Origin: DATKRB01 sp963794215
GTDB lineage: Bacteria > Actinomycetota > Acidimicrobiia > Acidimicrobiales > RAAP-2
Direction: 5' to 3'
DNA: 64,000 nucleotides
Assembly (NCBI GenBank): GCA_963794215.1
Contig: CAWCCQ010000002.1
Coordinates: forward strand, 186,001 to 250,000
In this document: one piece after another, positions 36,404 to 46,234 of the stretch
How positions within the stretch are numbered: position 1 is the stretch's first letter
Layout of the letters: each line of letters starts with the position of its first letter
Program-made: the position numbers and the translations under genes
The notes under the pieces: model-generated
Database searches by the model: none
What the model was told of the DNA's origin: nothing
The model's input: only the letters and a program-made list of their open reading frames with translations

Positions 36404-37735
36404 TCAACGCCACTGGAGGATCGATCCCTGGGGCGGCAGGGGCATCACCGAGCGCGCATGAGCCCCAGCACAGGGTCCGTCGGCGACGTGCCGGCGAACG
36501 TCGTCGCCGAACACCGCCAGGGCACTGCGTACGAGTTGCACCACTCCGTCGGGATGACCGCACGCCCCCCGCCCGGCCACCTCATCGGATCGCCGGCGCA
36601 GGCGAGTCACGAGCGACGGGTCGGGTCGGCCGAAGGCCAAGGAGACGAGATCGCCGGCGATGGCCCCAAGACCGAAAACGCATGGACCGCACTGACCGGC
36701 GCTCTCGGCCCCCATCCATTGGGCGATGCGCGCCGTCTCCGCCAGGCCGCAGGCGTCCGCCGCCATGACGACCATGGCGCCGACCCCCCAGCGCCAGCCG
36801 AGGGCAGCGAGACCGCGACGCGACAGGGGGATGTCGAGCTGTGCCGGGCTCAGCCAAGCGCCGCCGTAGCCGCCACACAGGACACCACCGATCCCCGACG
36901 CACCGTTGGCCACCGCGTCGGGCGCGCTCGCGGCGTGCGCGGTCGCCAGCACGGAGGACACCGTTGTTCCGATCGGGACTTCGCAGACCTGCGGCGGTAC
37001 CGACGCACCGCTGACGGTGACGAGCATCGTGCCGGGCATCTCCTCGCAGCCGACCTCACGGAACCAGGCCGCGCCGTGCCGTGCCACGAGCGCCACATGG
37101 GCCAAGGTCTCGGCGTTGTCGATCAGGACCGGCGTCCGGCCGATCTGCAGCTTCCCTGGACGCTCGCTACGAAACAGGGGGCGTGCATCCCCACCGTCGA
37201 GCCAATGGGTCAGGGCAGACTCCTCGCCCGCGACGTAGCGCTCCGGCACGCCGAGCACGGAGGTTGGAACGCGCTGCATTCCCGTCCGCGCCCTGCGAGC
37301 GATGGCTTCGAGGAGGGCGCTCGAGACGGCGCCGTGTCGGCGATCGACGCAGATCCGTATCGCCGCGGCGCCAACGATGGCCGCCGTCACGTCGGCGCCG
37401 TCCAGCACCAGATGTGGAGCGTGGACGGCCAACACGCTGTCCTTCATGCTCGACGGCTCGCTCTCGACGACGTTCACCACGAGCACGGGCCGACGACGCG
37501 CCCGGCGGATCGCTTGGAGCTTGCCGGCGAGAGGGAATCCACCACCCCCGCGGCCAGCGAGCCCAGACGCCGCCAACTCCGCCACCATTGCGTCAGACCA
37601 CCTCGGCTCCGACCTCCCCCGAACGGCGAGGGCTCCGTGCGTCTGCAGATGCGCGGCCAGATCGACACCCGCGACGGTGGCGCTGACCCCGGCGAGCAGC
37701 CGTCGGGCGGTCCGAGGGGTATCGACGGTGCTCAC
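36404..37735 (-). CDS. NuoF-like NADH-dehydrogenase 51-kDa-subunit-related flavoprotein
   Basis: A 443-residue homologue of complex I subunit NuoF. The FMN/NADH region has GLAGRGGGGFPLAGKL and VLVVNVVESEPSSMKD, and YVAGEESALTHWLDGG corresponds to the ICGEETAL motif. An SLBB-like middle segment and a C-terminal Fe-S region with ESAGQCGPCVFGL and GRGACGHPDG follow. Canonical NuoF has CxxCxxC plus a distal Cys; here the first is Ala, leaving three Cys. NADH oxidation is the expected role; the electron partner is probably the adjacent ferredoxin or membrane flavocytochrome. The GTG start overlaps the upstream stop (GTGA). Confidence 0.82.
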   Translation of the reverse strand: MSTVDTPRTARRLLAGVSATVAGVDLAAHLQTHGALAVRGRSEPRWSDAMVAELAASGLAGRGGGGFPLAGKLQAIRRARRRPVLVVNVVESEPSSMKDSVLAVHAPHLVLDGADVTAAIVGAAAIRICVDRRHGAVSSALLEAIARRARTGMQRVPTSVLGVPERYVAGEESALTHWLDGGDARPLFRSERPGKLQIGRTPVLIDNAETLAHVALVARHGAAWFREVGCEEMPGTMLVTVSGASVPPQVCEVPIGTTVSSVLATAHAASAPDAVANGASGIGGVLCGGYGGAWLSPAQLDIPLSRRGLAALGWRWGVGAMVVMAADACGLAETARIAQWMGAESAGQCGPCVFGLGAIAGDLVSLAFGRPDPSLVTRLRRRSDEVAGRGACGHPDGVVQLVRSALAVFGDDVRRHVADGPCAGAHARSVMPLPPQGSILQWR

Positions 37736-38388
37736 CGCGGACCCTGGCTCCGCTCCCGGGCAGGTCGAGGCAGGCTCGGACCGGCGCCGCTTCGCGTGGA
37801 CCTCGGCCACAGCGCCGAGCTACGGGGCACCGCAGTACGGAACCCGCCTCGGTAGGGATGGACCCGCACCCGCCAGAGAAAGGCACCGAGCACCGCCCCG
37901 ATGCAGGCGCCGACGAGCACCTGCATGTACGCGAAACGAAGGTCGGTCCCGGTCTCGATGGTGTGCACGATGGCCACGGGCCACGCGACGTAGGACACCC
38001 AGTGCACGAGCCGCCACGAGCGCGGGCTCATCCTGGACCGAGCGAGACTGGTCAACGTGACGGCGATGAGTAGGTCGAAGGCGACGGTGCCCAAGCCGAT
38101 CCACACTCGCTGGTAACCAGCCGTGAAGGGGGCAACCAAGCTCCACCACCCGATGGGCACGTAGGTGTCGACCACCGCGCTCAGCACGTGCAGCACCAAG
38201 AAGACACTGGCCACCAGGGAGACCCGCCGGTGCAGTTCGCCAACGGCGAACCGCGGCAGCGGCCCACTCCGTGCACGGGTGGTCGTGAGGATCCCGAGCA
38301 CGACCGACGCGCTGAGCACCAGCAGGGCGACGGTCCCGGTGGCTCGGGTCGCGTACCAGACCAGCGGGGTGGTCAGTGCGGTCGTCAC
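37732..38388 (-). CDS. Ferric-reductase-like transmembrane protein
   Basis: A 218-residue integral membrane protein with six predicted helices, related to the ferric_reduct/MsrQ haem-binding domain. VWYATRATGTVALLVLSASVVLGIL is helix 1. ELHRRVSLVASVFLVLHVLSAVVD carries two histidines on adjacent faces, and RLVHWVSYVAWPVAIVHTIETG carries two more; together they could bind b-type haems. A cytoplasmic Ser/Arg-rich tail follows. It would move electrons across the membrane. The GTG start overlaps the ApbE stop (GTGA). Confidence 0.8.
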   Translation of the reverse strand: MTTALTTPLVWYATRATGTVALLVLSASVVLGILTTTRARSGPLPRFAVGELHRRVSLVASVFLVLHVLSAVVDTYVPIGWWSLVAPFTAGYQRVWIGLGTVAFDLLIAVTLTSLARSRMSPRSWRLVHWVSYVAWPVAIVHTIETGTDLRFAYMQVLVGACIGAVLGAFLWRVRVHPYRGGFRTAVPRSSALWPRSTRSGAGPSLPRPARERSQGPR

Positions 38389-39358
38389 GGGTCATCACGT
38401 GGCCAGCTGCCGACAGCTACCACCGTGCCGTCGGCGCGCACCAGGCGCGCCGGAAGCCCGATCTGCGCGAGCCGGAAGGGAGCGTCCTCGCCCCACACGA
38501 TCGCAGCAGTCGACGCCGTGTTCGCTTCGATACAAGTGCGAGCGCCGACGGTCACCAGCCTCCAGACGGCGGCGGCCGGCCATCCGGTGGTCGGATCGAT
38601 GATGTGGTGCAACGGCCATCCCGCGCGCGACCACGTGCGTACAGTCGTACCCGAGCTGGCCAGTCCGCCGTCCCAGACCGCGACCACGCACTCGGCACTG
38701 CTGCCCGGCCGCCGGGCGTCCTCCATCACCCCTACCCGCCAGCCAGCGGCAGGCGGCCGACCGGCGATCGCCAGGTCACCGCCCAGGTCCACAAGGACGC
38801 TCGCTCCGGTACCGCGTGCGCAGCCCCCGCGGCGCGGTCGGCACACCCCGCCTTGGCCGTGGCCCCTAGATCAAGGTGCACCCGGGGGGGCAGCATCACG
38901 ACACGCGCCGCGACATCCAGACCTACCGAGCGCCAACCGCTGACCCCAACGGGTACTCCCCCAAGTGGCAACGTCGACGACGCAGCAGCAACCTCGTCGA
39001 TGTCTCGGTCGTAGCCGAGCAGCTCCAACGCGGAGCCGACGGTCGGATCAACCGCGCCGTCACTCCGGATTGCGGCCTGCAGTGCCTGGCCCACGATCTC
39101 GCAGAAGAGCGCGCTGACGCGCACGGGCTTGCCAGCGGAGCGGTTCACCCGACTCAGCTCGGAGTCGGCACGGAACCGGTTGCACACACGGTCGACCGCC
39201 GCGATCTCCCGGTGCACCACGGCGGTGACACGACGCAGGCTGGACGCGGGTTGTGCCGCCACGGTCACCGACGTCCCCCAGACGCGCCAACGGCTGAACC
39301 CGATCGGCGACTCCGAAGAACCACCGCTGACCGACGGCGCGTAGACCACCAGGCTCAC
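38385..39358 (-). CDS. apbE: FAD:protein FMN transferase (ApbE family), one-base frameshift
   Basis: A flavinyltransferase of about 324 residues that would attach FMN to Thr/Ser of a partner protein. The N-terminal half has AAVDRVCNRFRADSELSRVNRSAG and HLDLGATAKA. The C-terminal half, in another frame, has ASVLVDLGGDLAIAGRPP, SSGTTVRTWSRAGWPLHHIIDPTTGWPA (the metal/FAD site) and ANTASTAAIVWGE. The halves join if one G is added to a G5 run at 38824-38828, giving GGCARGTGASV. This looks like a homopolymer sequencing error. It is the second gene of the electron-transfer operon. Confidence 0.88.
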
Positions 39359-39376
39359 GGGGTCTGCACCATCAGC

Positions 39377-39652
39377 TCATGACTGCCCTGACGACACTTG
39401 CGGAACGCGATGCGTCGGCGTTGGGGCGGTGATCGGCGGTGACAACGTGGGAGTGTTCGACGTGGGCGTAGTGGAGCCCGCGCTCGCCGGGCTCGTCGGA
39501 GTGGCCGCTGCGTTCGACGATCCCGAAGGGTGGGGTGTCACCACCGTTGCCGCGTGGCCCGGGGTGTCATGGATGGCCAGGCCGATCAGCCCGAACGTCA
39601 GGGCTGTCGCCCCACCCACCAGCCAGCGCGTGCTGCGCCGGACGATCCACAT
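39377..39652 (-). CDS. Membrane-anchored Ser/Thr/Pro-rich protein, first gene of ApbE operon
   Basis: 91 residues. MWIVRRSTRWLVGGATALTFGLIGLAI is a basic end plus one membrane helix. The rest is a low-complexity Ser/Thr/Pro/Ala linker (PTSPASAGSTTPTSNTPTLS) that stops just where related operons encode the FMN-binding domain. In comparable clusters this position holds the FMN-binding protein modified by ApbE, with a DxxSGAT-type acceptor; no such motif is visible here. The gene may be truncated, or it may be a linker-only protein. The stop is 18 bases before apbE. Confidence 0.6.
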   Translation of the reverse strand: MWIVRRSTRWLVGGATALTFGLIGLAIHDTPGHAATVVTPHPSGSSNAAATPTSPASAGSTTPTSNTPTLSPPITAPTPTHRVPQVSSGQS

Positions 39653-39894
39653 CGCATCGTCTCGGACGCGTCGCGTCGCGTCAAGACCCGGACCTGACCT
39701 CTCGCCGCTGGTCACGGCATGCTCCACATGGGGTCTCCACACTGCCCGCACTTGATAAGAGCAGGTGCAAATGCGCCTAAGAAAGCGCTTGGCGGGCAAG
39801 ACTCCTCAGCGAACAGCTTGTCAGGCGTGACGCCCGAGCGTGTTGTCAGGCGTGCGCACGAGCGAGCAGCCGGTCGTGCCCGAACAAGCAAAGG

Positions 39895-42158
39895 TCAGCT
39901 TCGAGCCCGCGGGTGCGCCCGTTCCACACCGGGTCCGACGAGCAGGCCGGCGGCGGCCAGCGCCGCGACCGTCCTGTCCGGCACGCCGATCTCGGCGAGC
40001 ACCTCGGTGGTGTGCTGGCCGAGCACGGGCGGGGGACGATCCATCGCCAGATCAAGGTCCCCGAACCCGAAGGGCGCGCCGATCTGCTCTAAGGGTCCGT
40101 AGACGGGGTGCTCGTAGGCGACGGAAAGCCCGAGCCGCCGATTGAGCTCCGACGCGAAGAACGCCTTCTCGTGGTCCAGCTGCACCGGCTCAGCCGGCAC
40201 CCCGGCGGCGGCCAACGAATCGGCGACCTCGGCGAGCGGCCGGTCACCAAACGCGTCGGGCAGGTCCGCATCGTCCTCGCAGCCGCCAGCGTGTCGCAGT
40301 CGGTCGCGTGCTTCCGCACCAATCGCGGCCACTGCGATCCAGCCGTCGGTGCACCGGTAGATGCGGTAACCCGGACCGATGCCCGTCTGGTCGGCGTCCA
40401 TCTGGTCATACGGCGCGATCGAGCCGTCCGCCAGCAGCAAGGTCTCCGAGGTGGTGAGAACCGCGGTACCCAGGATCGAGGCGCGGACGTCGGCGCCCTC
40501 GCCGGTCAGCTCGCGGCGCCGGAGGGCCAGCAGCACGGCGACGACCGAGCTCATCGCGCAGTGATCGTCGGTCATGCCGATCCGGTACCAACGAGGCGGA
40601 TTGCCCGGGCCGGCGCCCTCTTGCATCCAACCCACCAGTGCCTGAGAGGTCGGATCCACGCCCGGCCAGTCCTTCCGGGGACCGTCGGGGCCGTAGCTCG
40701 AGACGTGGCAGTAGACGATCGACGGGTTGATCGTGCGGATCGTGTCATAGTCCAGCCCGAGCAGGCGGGCGGGGGGCAGCCGGAGATTGTGGTGCACGAC
40801 GTCGGCCCAGCGCACGAGCTCCTCGAGCACCGGGCGGGACTCGGGAGCCCGCAGGTCGAGCGCGACGGATCGCTTGCCGCGCTGGCAGCCCGAAAAGACC
40901 CGCTCGCTGCTGCGCAGGCGATCCCCGGTGGTCGCTTCCACCTTCACCACGTGGCGCCGAGGTCAGCCATCAGTTGGGGCCCGTACGGCCCGGCCAGGAA
41001 CATCCCGAAGTCCAGTACCTTGACGCCATCCAGCGGCCGCCGTGGCAGTGCGCCGGCGGGCCGCGTGGGTCGGGCGCCATCGTGGCGCGCCAGGTGGAGC
41101 ACCTCGCGGGAGTGCTCCCCCAGCCTCGGCGCCGGGCGAGCGACGGCGAGTGGGGGATCCACGTGGAAAGGGTGGCCAGCCTGGACGGTCATGCCCCATT
41201 GGGGACCCTCTACCTCGACGGCGTACCGGTTGATGCGAACCTGCTCCTCGGAGAGCGCGTCACCGAGCCGCGCCGCCACGGCGGCCGTCGGCATGCCGAC
41301 CGCCCACATCGCATCCAGCCACGCTTGTCGGGGCCGGCGGATGAGCGCTTCACGAGTCATCCTCAGCGGGTCTGCCGCGACCTCGGGCGGCAGCTCGGCC
41401 AGCACCTCGGCGAACAGCGGTACCTCACCCAGGGTGACATCGCCCATCGTCGGGACGATGCCCAGCCCGTCACCGCAGAGCTGGACCATGTTCATGCCCT
41501 TGAACAGGGTCGGGGCGACCATGGTGGCGGTGGGGGCTGTGGCGTGCGACCAATGCTTGGACATCGGGGCCAACGCCCCCTGGTACAAGCTTGTGTAGAC
41601 CGGCCCGCCGCGGCCGGTGGCCTCTCGCACGCGGAGACGAGCCAGAACGCCGATCAGGCCAGCTAGCGCCGCGCTCCAGCTGCCGTAAGGGAATCGGAGG
41701 AAGACCGGACCCGGTCGGGTTCCGAGCTCTTCGTCCATGACCCCGGTCGCGGCCTGCGCGAGGATCTCGTAGCCGGGCCGGTCCTCGTCGGGGTGCCCGT
41801 GGGGCCATCCCGTGATCGAGCACCAGACCAGACCAGGGTGGTCGGCTCCGAGCTGGTTGTCGTGAACGCCCGCTCGTCGCGCCACCGACGGCCGCAGACT
41901 GTGCACCAGCACGTCCGCCTCCGCGAGAAGGTCCTGGAGCCCTGACCGACCAGCGGCGGTGCCAAGGTCGAGGACCGCGCTGCGCTTGGAGCGGTTCCAC
42001 GTGGCGAAGCCGGGTAGGGCGCGGGCCGGGTCCCCGCCGGGGGGTTCGACCTTGACCACGTCGGCCCCCGCCTCCGCCAGCAGCATGGTGGCGACGGGCC
42101 CCGCCAGCCACGACGACACTTCGACGACCCGGACGCCCGCCAAGATGGGCTCGGTCAT
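39895..42158 (-). CDS. Tandem (fused) class III CoA-transferase, one-base frameshift in the middle
   Basis: About 755 residues in two CaiB-like halves. The first half starts with LAGVRVVEVSSWLAGPVATMLLAEAGADVVKVEPP after a good AAGGGGG site, and includes LLAEADVLVHSLRPS with the catalytic Asp region. The second half starts with LDGVKVLDFGMFLAGPYGPQLMADLGA. At about 40953 the frame breaks; one added base gives DLGAHVVKVEATTGD and the second half continues to 39895 (ERVFSGCQRGKRSVALDL; LVRWADVVHHNLRLPPARLLGLDY). The fused double-domain form is a known arrangement in actinobacteria. The substrate is unknown. Confidence 0.85.
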
Positions 42159-42250
42159 GTTCCCCCTTCGCGCCCTGGGTGCCGAGGCTGCCCAGGGTGG
42201 CGACAGACTGGTACCGCTCGGCATCATGGCGCACTCGCCAGGGTTGGCGC

Positions 42251-43027
42251 TCAGGGCCGACCGCGGACAACCGGGCGAGTCCGCGGGGGGTACGCACCAA
42301 TGAACTCCTCCCACCGCTGGCGCCCGACCTTGTGGTCGGGACAGGTGTTGTGGCCCTGTCGGAACGCACGCCCGACAGATCCGGGCACCCAGACCCGCCA
42401 GAGCGCTCGGGGCCGGCCGCGGCGCGAGCGCCAGATGCGGGCCATGTCCCCGAGCGTCAGGACCTCTGGTCCGCCGACGTCGGGCGCTCGACCTACCGGT
42501 GTGCCGCGGAGCAGCTCGGCGACACGTGTGGCCACCTCTGCGGCCGCCACCGGCTGGAACCGGAAGTCCAGTAGCAGGGGTGCGGCCGGCAGCCGTTCGA
42601 CGACCCCGAGCACGCTGGCGACGAGCTCGTGGAACTGGGTGGCTCGAACGGGCGGGTGAGGAATACCAGCTCGCTCGATTACGTCCTCGCAGGCCAGCTT
42701 TCGCCGGTAGTAGCCCATAGGGATCGCATCGATGCCCACGATCGAGACGTAGACGAGGTGCTTGACGCCCTCGAGTGCTGCCAGCAGGTGCCGGGTCTGC
42801 TCGACGTCGGTCCTTCCGAGGCGACGGGTGTCGGATGCCGCGTGGACCACCAGATCGACCCCCGCGGTCGCGGCGGCCAGACCGATCCCGGTCGACAAGT
42901 CGCCCAAGTGCGAACCGACCCCGTACCGACAGGAGAGGACGCGCACCTCGTCGCCACGCCCACTCAGGCAGGAGACCAACGGGCGACCCAGTGTGCCGCT
43001 GCCACCGGTGACCAAGACGACGCTCAC
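42251..43027 (-). CDS. NAD(P)-binding protein, NmrA/atypical SDR family
   Basis: About 258 residues. The N-terminal Rossmann motif is VLVTGGSGTLGRPLVSCLSGRG. GVDLVVHAASDT and HLVYVSIVGIDAIPMGYYRRKLACED follow, where YYRRK is the extended-SDR-like Tyr/Lys position of NmrA-type proteins. The family includes quinone-reductase-like and regulatory members. The GTG at 43027 starts four residues before the first strand; a longer start to 43081 is possible. It is transcribed toward the fused CoA-transferase. Confidence 0.8.
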   Translation of the reverse strand: MSVVLVTGGSGTLGRPLVSCLSGRGDEVRVLSCRYGVGSHLGDLSTGIGLAAATAGVDLVVHAASDTRRLGRTDVEQTRHLLAALEGVKHLVYVSIVGIDAIPMGYYRRKLACEDVIERAGIPHPPVRATQFHELVASVLGVVERLPAAPLLLDFRFQPVAAAEVATRVAELLRGTPVGRAPDVGGPEVLTLGDMARIWRSRRGRPRALWRVWVPGSVGRAFRQGHNTCPDHKVGRQRWEEFIGAYPPRTRPVVRGRP

Positions 43028-43394
43028 CGCCCGAGGGGAGACGAGGAGCGGGCGTGCGGTGAGGAGCTCAACTGCCTCCACTCCAGCAGCACCGTCGAGG
43101 GAGCCTGCGTCGGGCGTCGCACATCGCGGATGGTACCGGCCGTTCGGAGCGTCGGCCGGGGAACCTGTAGCTCACGGCCAGCACCCAGTGATGCCAGCCG
43201 GTCCAGCGCCTTCACCCGGGCCAACGCCGCACTGGGTCGCCGGGCGGGTCGTGGCCCGGGGCTCGACGCCGGCCAAAGGCCAAAGGCCAAAGGCCAAAGG
43301 CCAAGGGCCAAGGGCCAAAGGCCAAGGGCCACGCTACTGTCAGGACCCGCCCGACCCGCGTGGCGAGGTCGGCGTGGCAACCAGAGAGGCGCGC
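43028..43394. other. Divergent intergenic region with 7-bp microsatellite
   Basis: About 370 bases between the NAD-binding protein and the F420-type oxidoreductase. It holds the GGCCAAA repeat listed separately. No other element is recognised. Confidence 0.45.
43271..43333. repeat. Heptanucleotide tandem repeat (GGCCAAA/G), about 9 copies
   Basis: GGCCAAA repeats head-to-tail; units 5, 6 and 8 end in AAG instead of AAA and the ninth is partial (GGCCACG). It ends 61 bases before the ATG of the oxidoreductase. A heptamer changes phase if copy number varies, and its position could alter promoter spacing. Confidence 0.9.
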
Positions 43395-44249
43395 ATGCGA
43401 TTCGGTTACGTGTTGCCCAACAGCTGGGGGGTCCCCGATCTGCACACGATCGGGGACCTTGCCGCCGAGGCAGAGGACCTCGGAGCGGACTCGTTGTGGG
43501 TGAGCCACCATGTCCTGCACGTCGGGTTCGTCCGCGAGCGCCTGGGCCGGCTTCCGTACCACGATCCCTTGGTCACCCTGGCCGTCGTGGCCACCCGCAG
43601 CCGCACCGCGATGCTGGGTGTCAGCGTGCTCGTGGCGCCGTACATGCACGCGGTCACCACGGCCAAGACCCTCGCCACCATCGACGTTCTGAGCGAAGGG
43701 CGGGTACAACTGGGCGTCGGGGTCGGTGGCCTGCGGGTTGAGCATGACGCTGTTGGCGTCGTTCGATGGGAGGATCGCGGCCGGTACACCGACGAGTTCA
43801 TCGACGTTCTGCGGGTGCTCTGGACGCCCGGGCCCAACTCGTACCGGGGAACGTTCCATGCGCTCGACGACGTCGAGGCCTATCCCGTGCCGGTGAACGG
43901 ATCACTACCGATTGTCGTCGGCGGCCGAAGTCCCGCCGCCTTGCGGCGCACCGCGCTGAAGGGTGACGGCTGGCACGCCCTCGGTCTCGAGCCGGACGAG
44001 GTTTCGGCGTACGTCGACACATTGGGTGCGCTGTCCGCTGGTGCGGGGCGCAGCGCCGGCAAGCTCCCGGTGCAGCTCCGGCTTCACATCGACGTGACCG
44101 ACGCGGACCCGGGCAAGTGGTCCGAGCTGGCCAGTGCGTACGCGCGAGCGGGAGTCGACGAGCTGGTGTTGGCACCCCAGAGCGGTGACGTGGCAGCCCA
44201 TCGTCACTGGCTCGGCACTATCGCCCCGGCCCTTGTCGAGGCCCGCTGA
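43395..44249 (+). CDS. LLM-class (F420-dependent-type) flavin oxidoreductase
   Basis: A 284-residue luciferase-like TIM-barrel enzyme. MRFGYVLPNSWGVPDLHTIGDLAAEAEDLGADSLWVSHH is the classic N-terminus. MLGVSVLVAPYMHAVTTAKTLATIDVLSEGRVQLGVGVG is the barrel core signature. The TIGR-type VGGRSPAALRRTALKGDGWHALGL segment ends the cofactor site. The family uses F420 or FMN; F420 is likely in an actinobacterium. The start at 43395 is the first residue of the fold; the much longer upstream frame is read-through. Thirteen bases separate it from the sigma factor. Confidence 0.9.
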   Translation: MRFGYVLPNSWGVPDLHTIGDLAAEAEDLGADSLWVSHHVLHVGFVRERLGRLPYHDPLVTLAVVATRSRTAMLGVSVLVAPYMHAVTTAKTLATIDVLSEGRVQLGVGVGGLRVEHDAVGVVRWEDRGRYTDEFIDVLRVLWTPGPNSYRGTFHALDDVEAYPVPVNGSLPIVVGGRSPAALRRTALKGDGWHALGLEPDEVSAYVDTLGALSAGAGRSAGKLPVQLRLHIDVTDADPGKWSELASAYARAGVDELVLAPQSGDVAAHRHWLGTIAPALVEAR

Positions 44250-44261
44250 CTGACTCATCGG

Positions 44262-45296
44262 ATGGTCGCCGCGCCTCGTCGTGGCGGAAGCCTGACGCTC
44301 CTACACTCCAATGTGGTGACCGTGCGGGAAGCTGCGCCGGCCCATGACGGGGGGCCTGACGTCGACGCCTACCGTCGCGAGCTCACCGCCTACTGCTATC
44401 GCCTGCTCGGGTCGGGCTTCGGCGCAGAAGAGGCCGTCGACGAGACGCTGGTCCGGGCCCGGAGCGCCACCGAAGGTTCCGAGGGGCCCACGAGCGTGCG
44501 GCGGTGGCTGTACCGGATCGCCACCGACGTCTGCCTCGAGTGCCTTCGCGGCCGCAGGCGCCGCGCCCTGCCCACCGAGCTCGGTCCGCCCCGGCCACCG
44601 GTGTCCTCCTCCCTGACCGCGTTGCTCCCCGATGGCTCGTGGGTGTCCCCCATCGCCGATGCCCGGGTTCTGCCGCTCGACGCGAGTCCGGCGGAGCAGG
44701 CCACCGCTCAAGCCAGTGTCCGCTTGGCCTTCGTGGCCTTGCTCCAACATCTTCCGGCGCACCAGCGGGTGGCCCTTGTCTTGTGCGAGGTGCTGCGCTG
44801 GCCCGCGTTCGAGGTAGCTGAGCTCCTCGACTCGAGCGTGTCGGCCGTCGAGAGTGCCCGTCAACGGGGCCAAGCCACCTTGGCGTCGGCGCGCCATACG
44901 CGCGAGGTGGTGGTGGGCGACGACCAGGCCCCGCTATTGGCGCGTTACGCCGACGCCTTCGAGCGCGACGACATCGACCTGTTGGTCTCCTTGCTCCACG
45001 ACGACGCCATCTGGACCATGGCTCCCCACGCCATGTGGCTACGCGGCACCTCGGACATCGCCCACTGGATGCGCCGATCCGTGCCGCGTGCTCGCCGCGG
45101 GTCTCGATTGGTGCAGACCGCCGCCAACGGGTGTCCGGCCTTCGCCCAGTACCAGTCCGATTCCCGAGGCGGTCACTTCCCCTGGGCGTTGCAGGTGCTG
45201 GAGATCTCGGGCGATCGGATCGGCGCCATCCATTCCTTCCTCGAGGCTGAGCGGCTCTTCGCCTCGTTCGGCCTGCCCCCGCAGCTGGTGGCGTAG
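44262..45296 (+). CDS. ECF sigma factor with C-terminal SnoaL-like domain
   Basis: 344 residues. Sigma2 is YRRELTAYCYRLLGSGFGAEEAVDETLVRA, with WLYRIATDVCLECLRGRRRRALP. Sigma4 is QHLPAHQRVALVLCEVLRWPAFEVAELLDSSVSAVESARQRGQATL. A C-terminal ~125-residue NTF2/SnoaL domain follows (LLARYADAFERDDIDLLVSLLHDDAIWTMAPH...). This is the SigG/SigJ-like plan, where the SnoaL domain modulates activity in place of an anti-sigma factor. A GTG at about 44316 could be the true start. It is downstream of the F420-type enzyme. Confidence 0.88.
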   Translation: MVAAPRRGGSLTLLHSNVVTVREAAPAHDGGPDVDAYRRELTAYCYRLLGSGFGAEEAVDETLVRARSATEGSEGPTSVRRWLYRIATDVCLECLRGRRRRALPTELGPPRPPVSSSLTALLPDGSWVSPIADARVLPLDASPAEQATAQASVRLAFVALLQHLPAHQRVALVLCEVLRWPAFEVAELLDSSVSAVESARQRGQATLASARHTREVVVGDDQAPLLARYADAFERDDIDLLVSLLHDDAIWTMAPHAMWLRGTSDIAHWMRRSVPRARRGSRLVQTAANGCPAFAQYQSDSRGGHFPWALQVLEISGDRIGAIHSFLEAERLFASFGLPPQLVA

Positions 45297-45320
45297 CCCG
45301 CACCCCGAGAACCCGAGTTG

Positions 45321-46197
45321 ATGGATGCGCCACCCGGTCCCCTACACTGCCCCACCGTGCCCTCCGCGAGCCTCGGCGAGATCCTGGACCTCGTGAGGGT
45401 CGACGACGACCTCTTCCAGGCGCTCACCCCTCCGGGGACGAACCGGTCCGATATCTTCGGCGGCCAAGTGGCCAGCCAGGCGCTGCGAGCGGCAGCCCAC
45501 ACCGTCGGCGACGACCACCTCCCCAACTCGGTCCACTGCTACTTCCTGCGCCGCGGCCGTCCCGACCTGCCCATCGACCTGTTTGTCGAACGGACACGGG
45601 CGGGCCGTACGTACACGAGCAGGAAGGTCGACGCCCGCCAGGACGGCAAGACGATCTTTTCGATGCTGGCGTCGTTCCACGCCGAAGAGCCCGGGGCCGA
45701 GCACGAGCTGCCGATGCCGCGGGGGCGCGGAGCCCCGACGACTGGGGTGCGCCGTCCGACGACGGACCCGGGTGGAGCGTCCCGTTCGAGATGCGCACCG
45801 TGCCCACTGACGGCTTCGAGGTCCGGTACTGGGCCCGGGTGACGCCCTTCGACGCCACGCCGTTGCTCCACGCGTGCGCCCTGCTCTACGTCTCGGACAT
45901 GCGCGCGGGTAGCCCAGCGATCCAAGCGGCCGGCCTCCGGACCTTCGACCGTCCCAACCCCCCGAGTGCCACGCTGGAGCCGGCGAGCCAACCCGAGGTG
46001 AACTTGGGGAGCCTCGACCACGCCATGTGGTTCCACGCCGTGCCGCGGGTCGACGAGTGGTTCTTCTGCGAGGTGCGCCCGCTCACAGTGCGCGACTCGC
46101 GGGGTCTTGTGATGGGCACCATGCACGACGCGACGGGGCATCACCTCGCGACCTTCGTCCAGGAGATGTTCTTGAAGGTCCTCTCCCCCCCGAGTAG
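45321..46197 (+). CDS. Acyl-CoA thioesterase II (TesB-like), two probable frameshifts
   Basis: About 290 residues in two hotdog domains. The first has FQALTPPGTNRSDIFGGQVASQALRAA and VHCYFLRRGRPDLPI. The second, in another frame, has MRTVPTDGFEVRYWARVTPFD, LLHACALLYVSDMRA, SLDHAMWFHAVPRVDEWFF and DATGHHLATFVQEMFLKV. Joining needs one base at the G5 run 45721-45725. A second base at the C7 run 46185-46191 would give SPPE and a TAG just before the terminator; without it the frame reads improperly into the next gene. Expected role: hydrolysis of acyl-CoA to fatty acid and CoA. Confidence 0.85.
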
Positions 46198-46234
46198 CCG
46201 ACCCAATCGAGCTCCAGACCGTCGCCGGGCGCGC

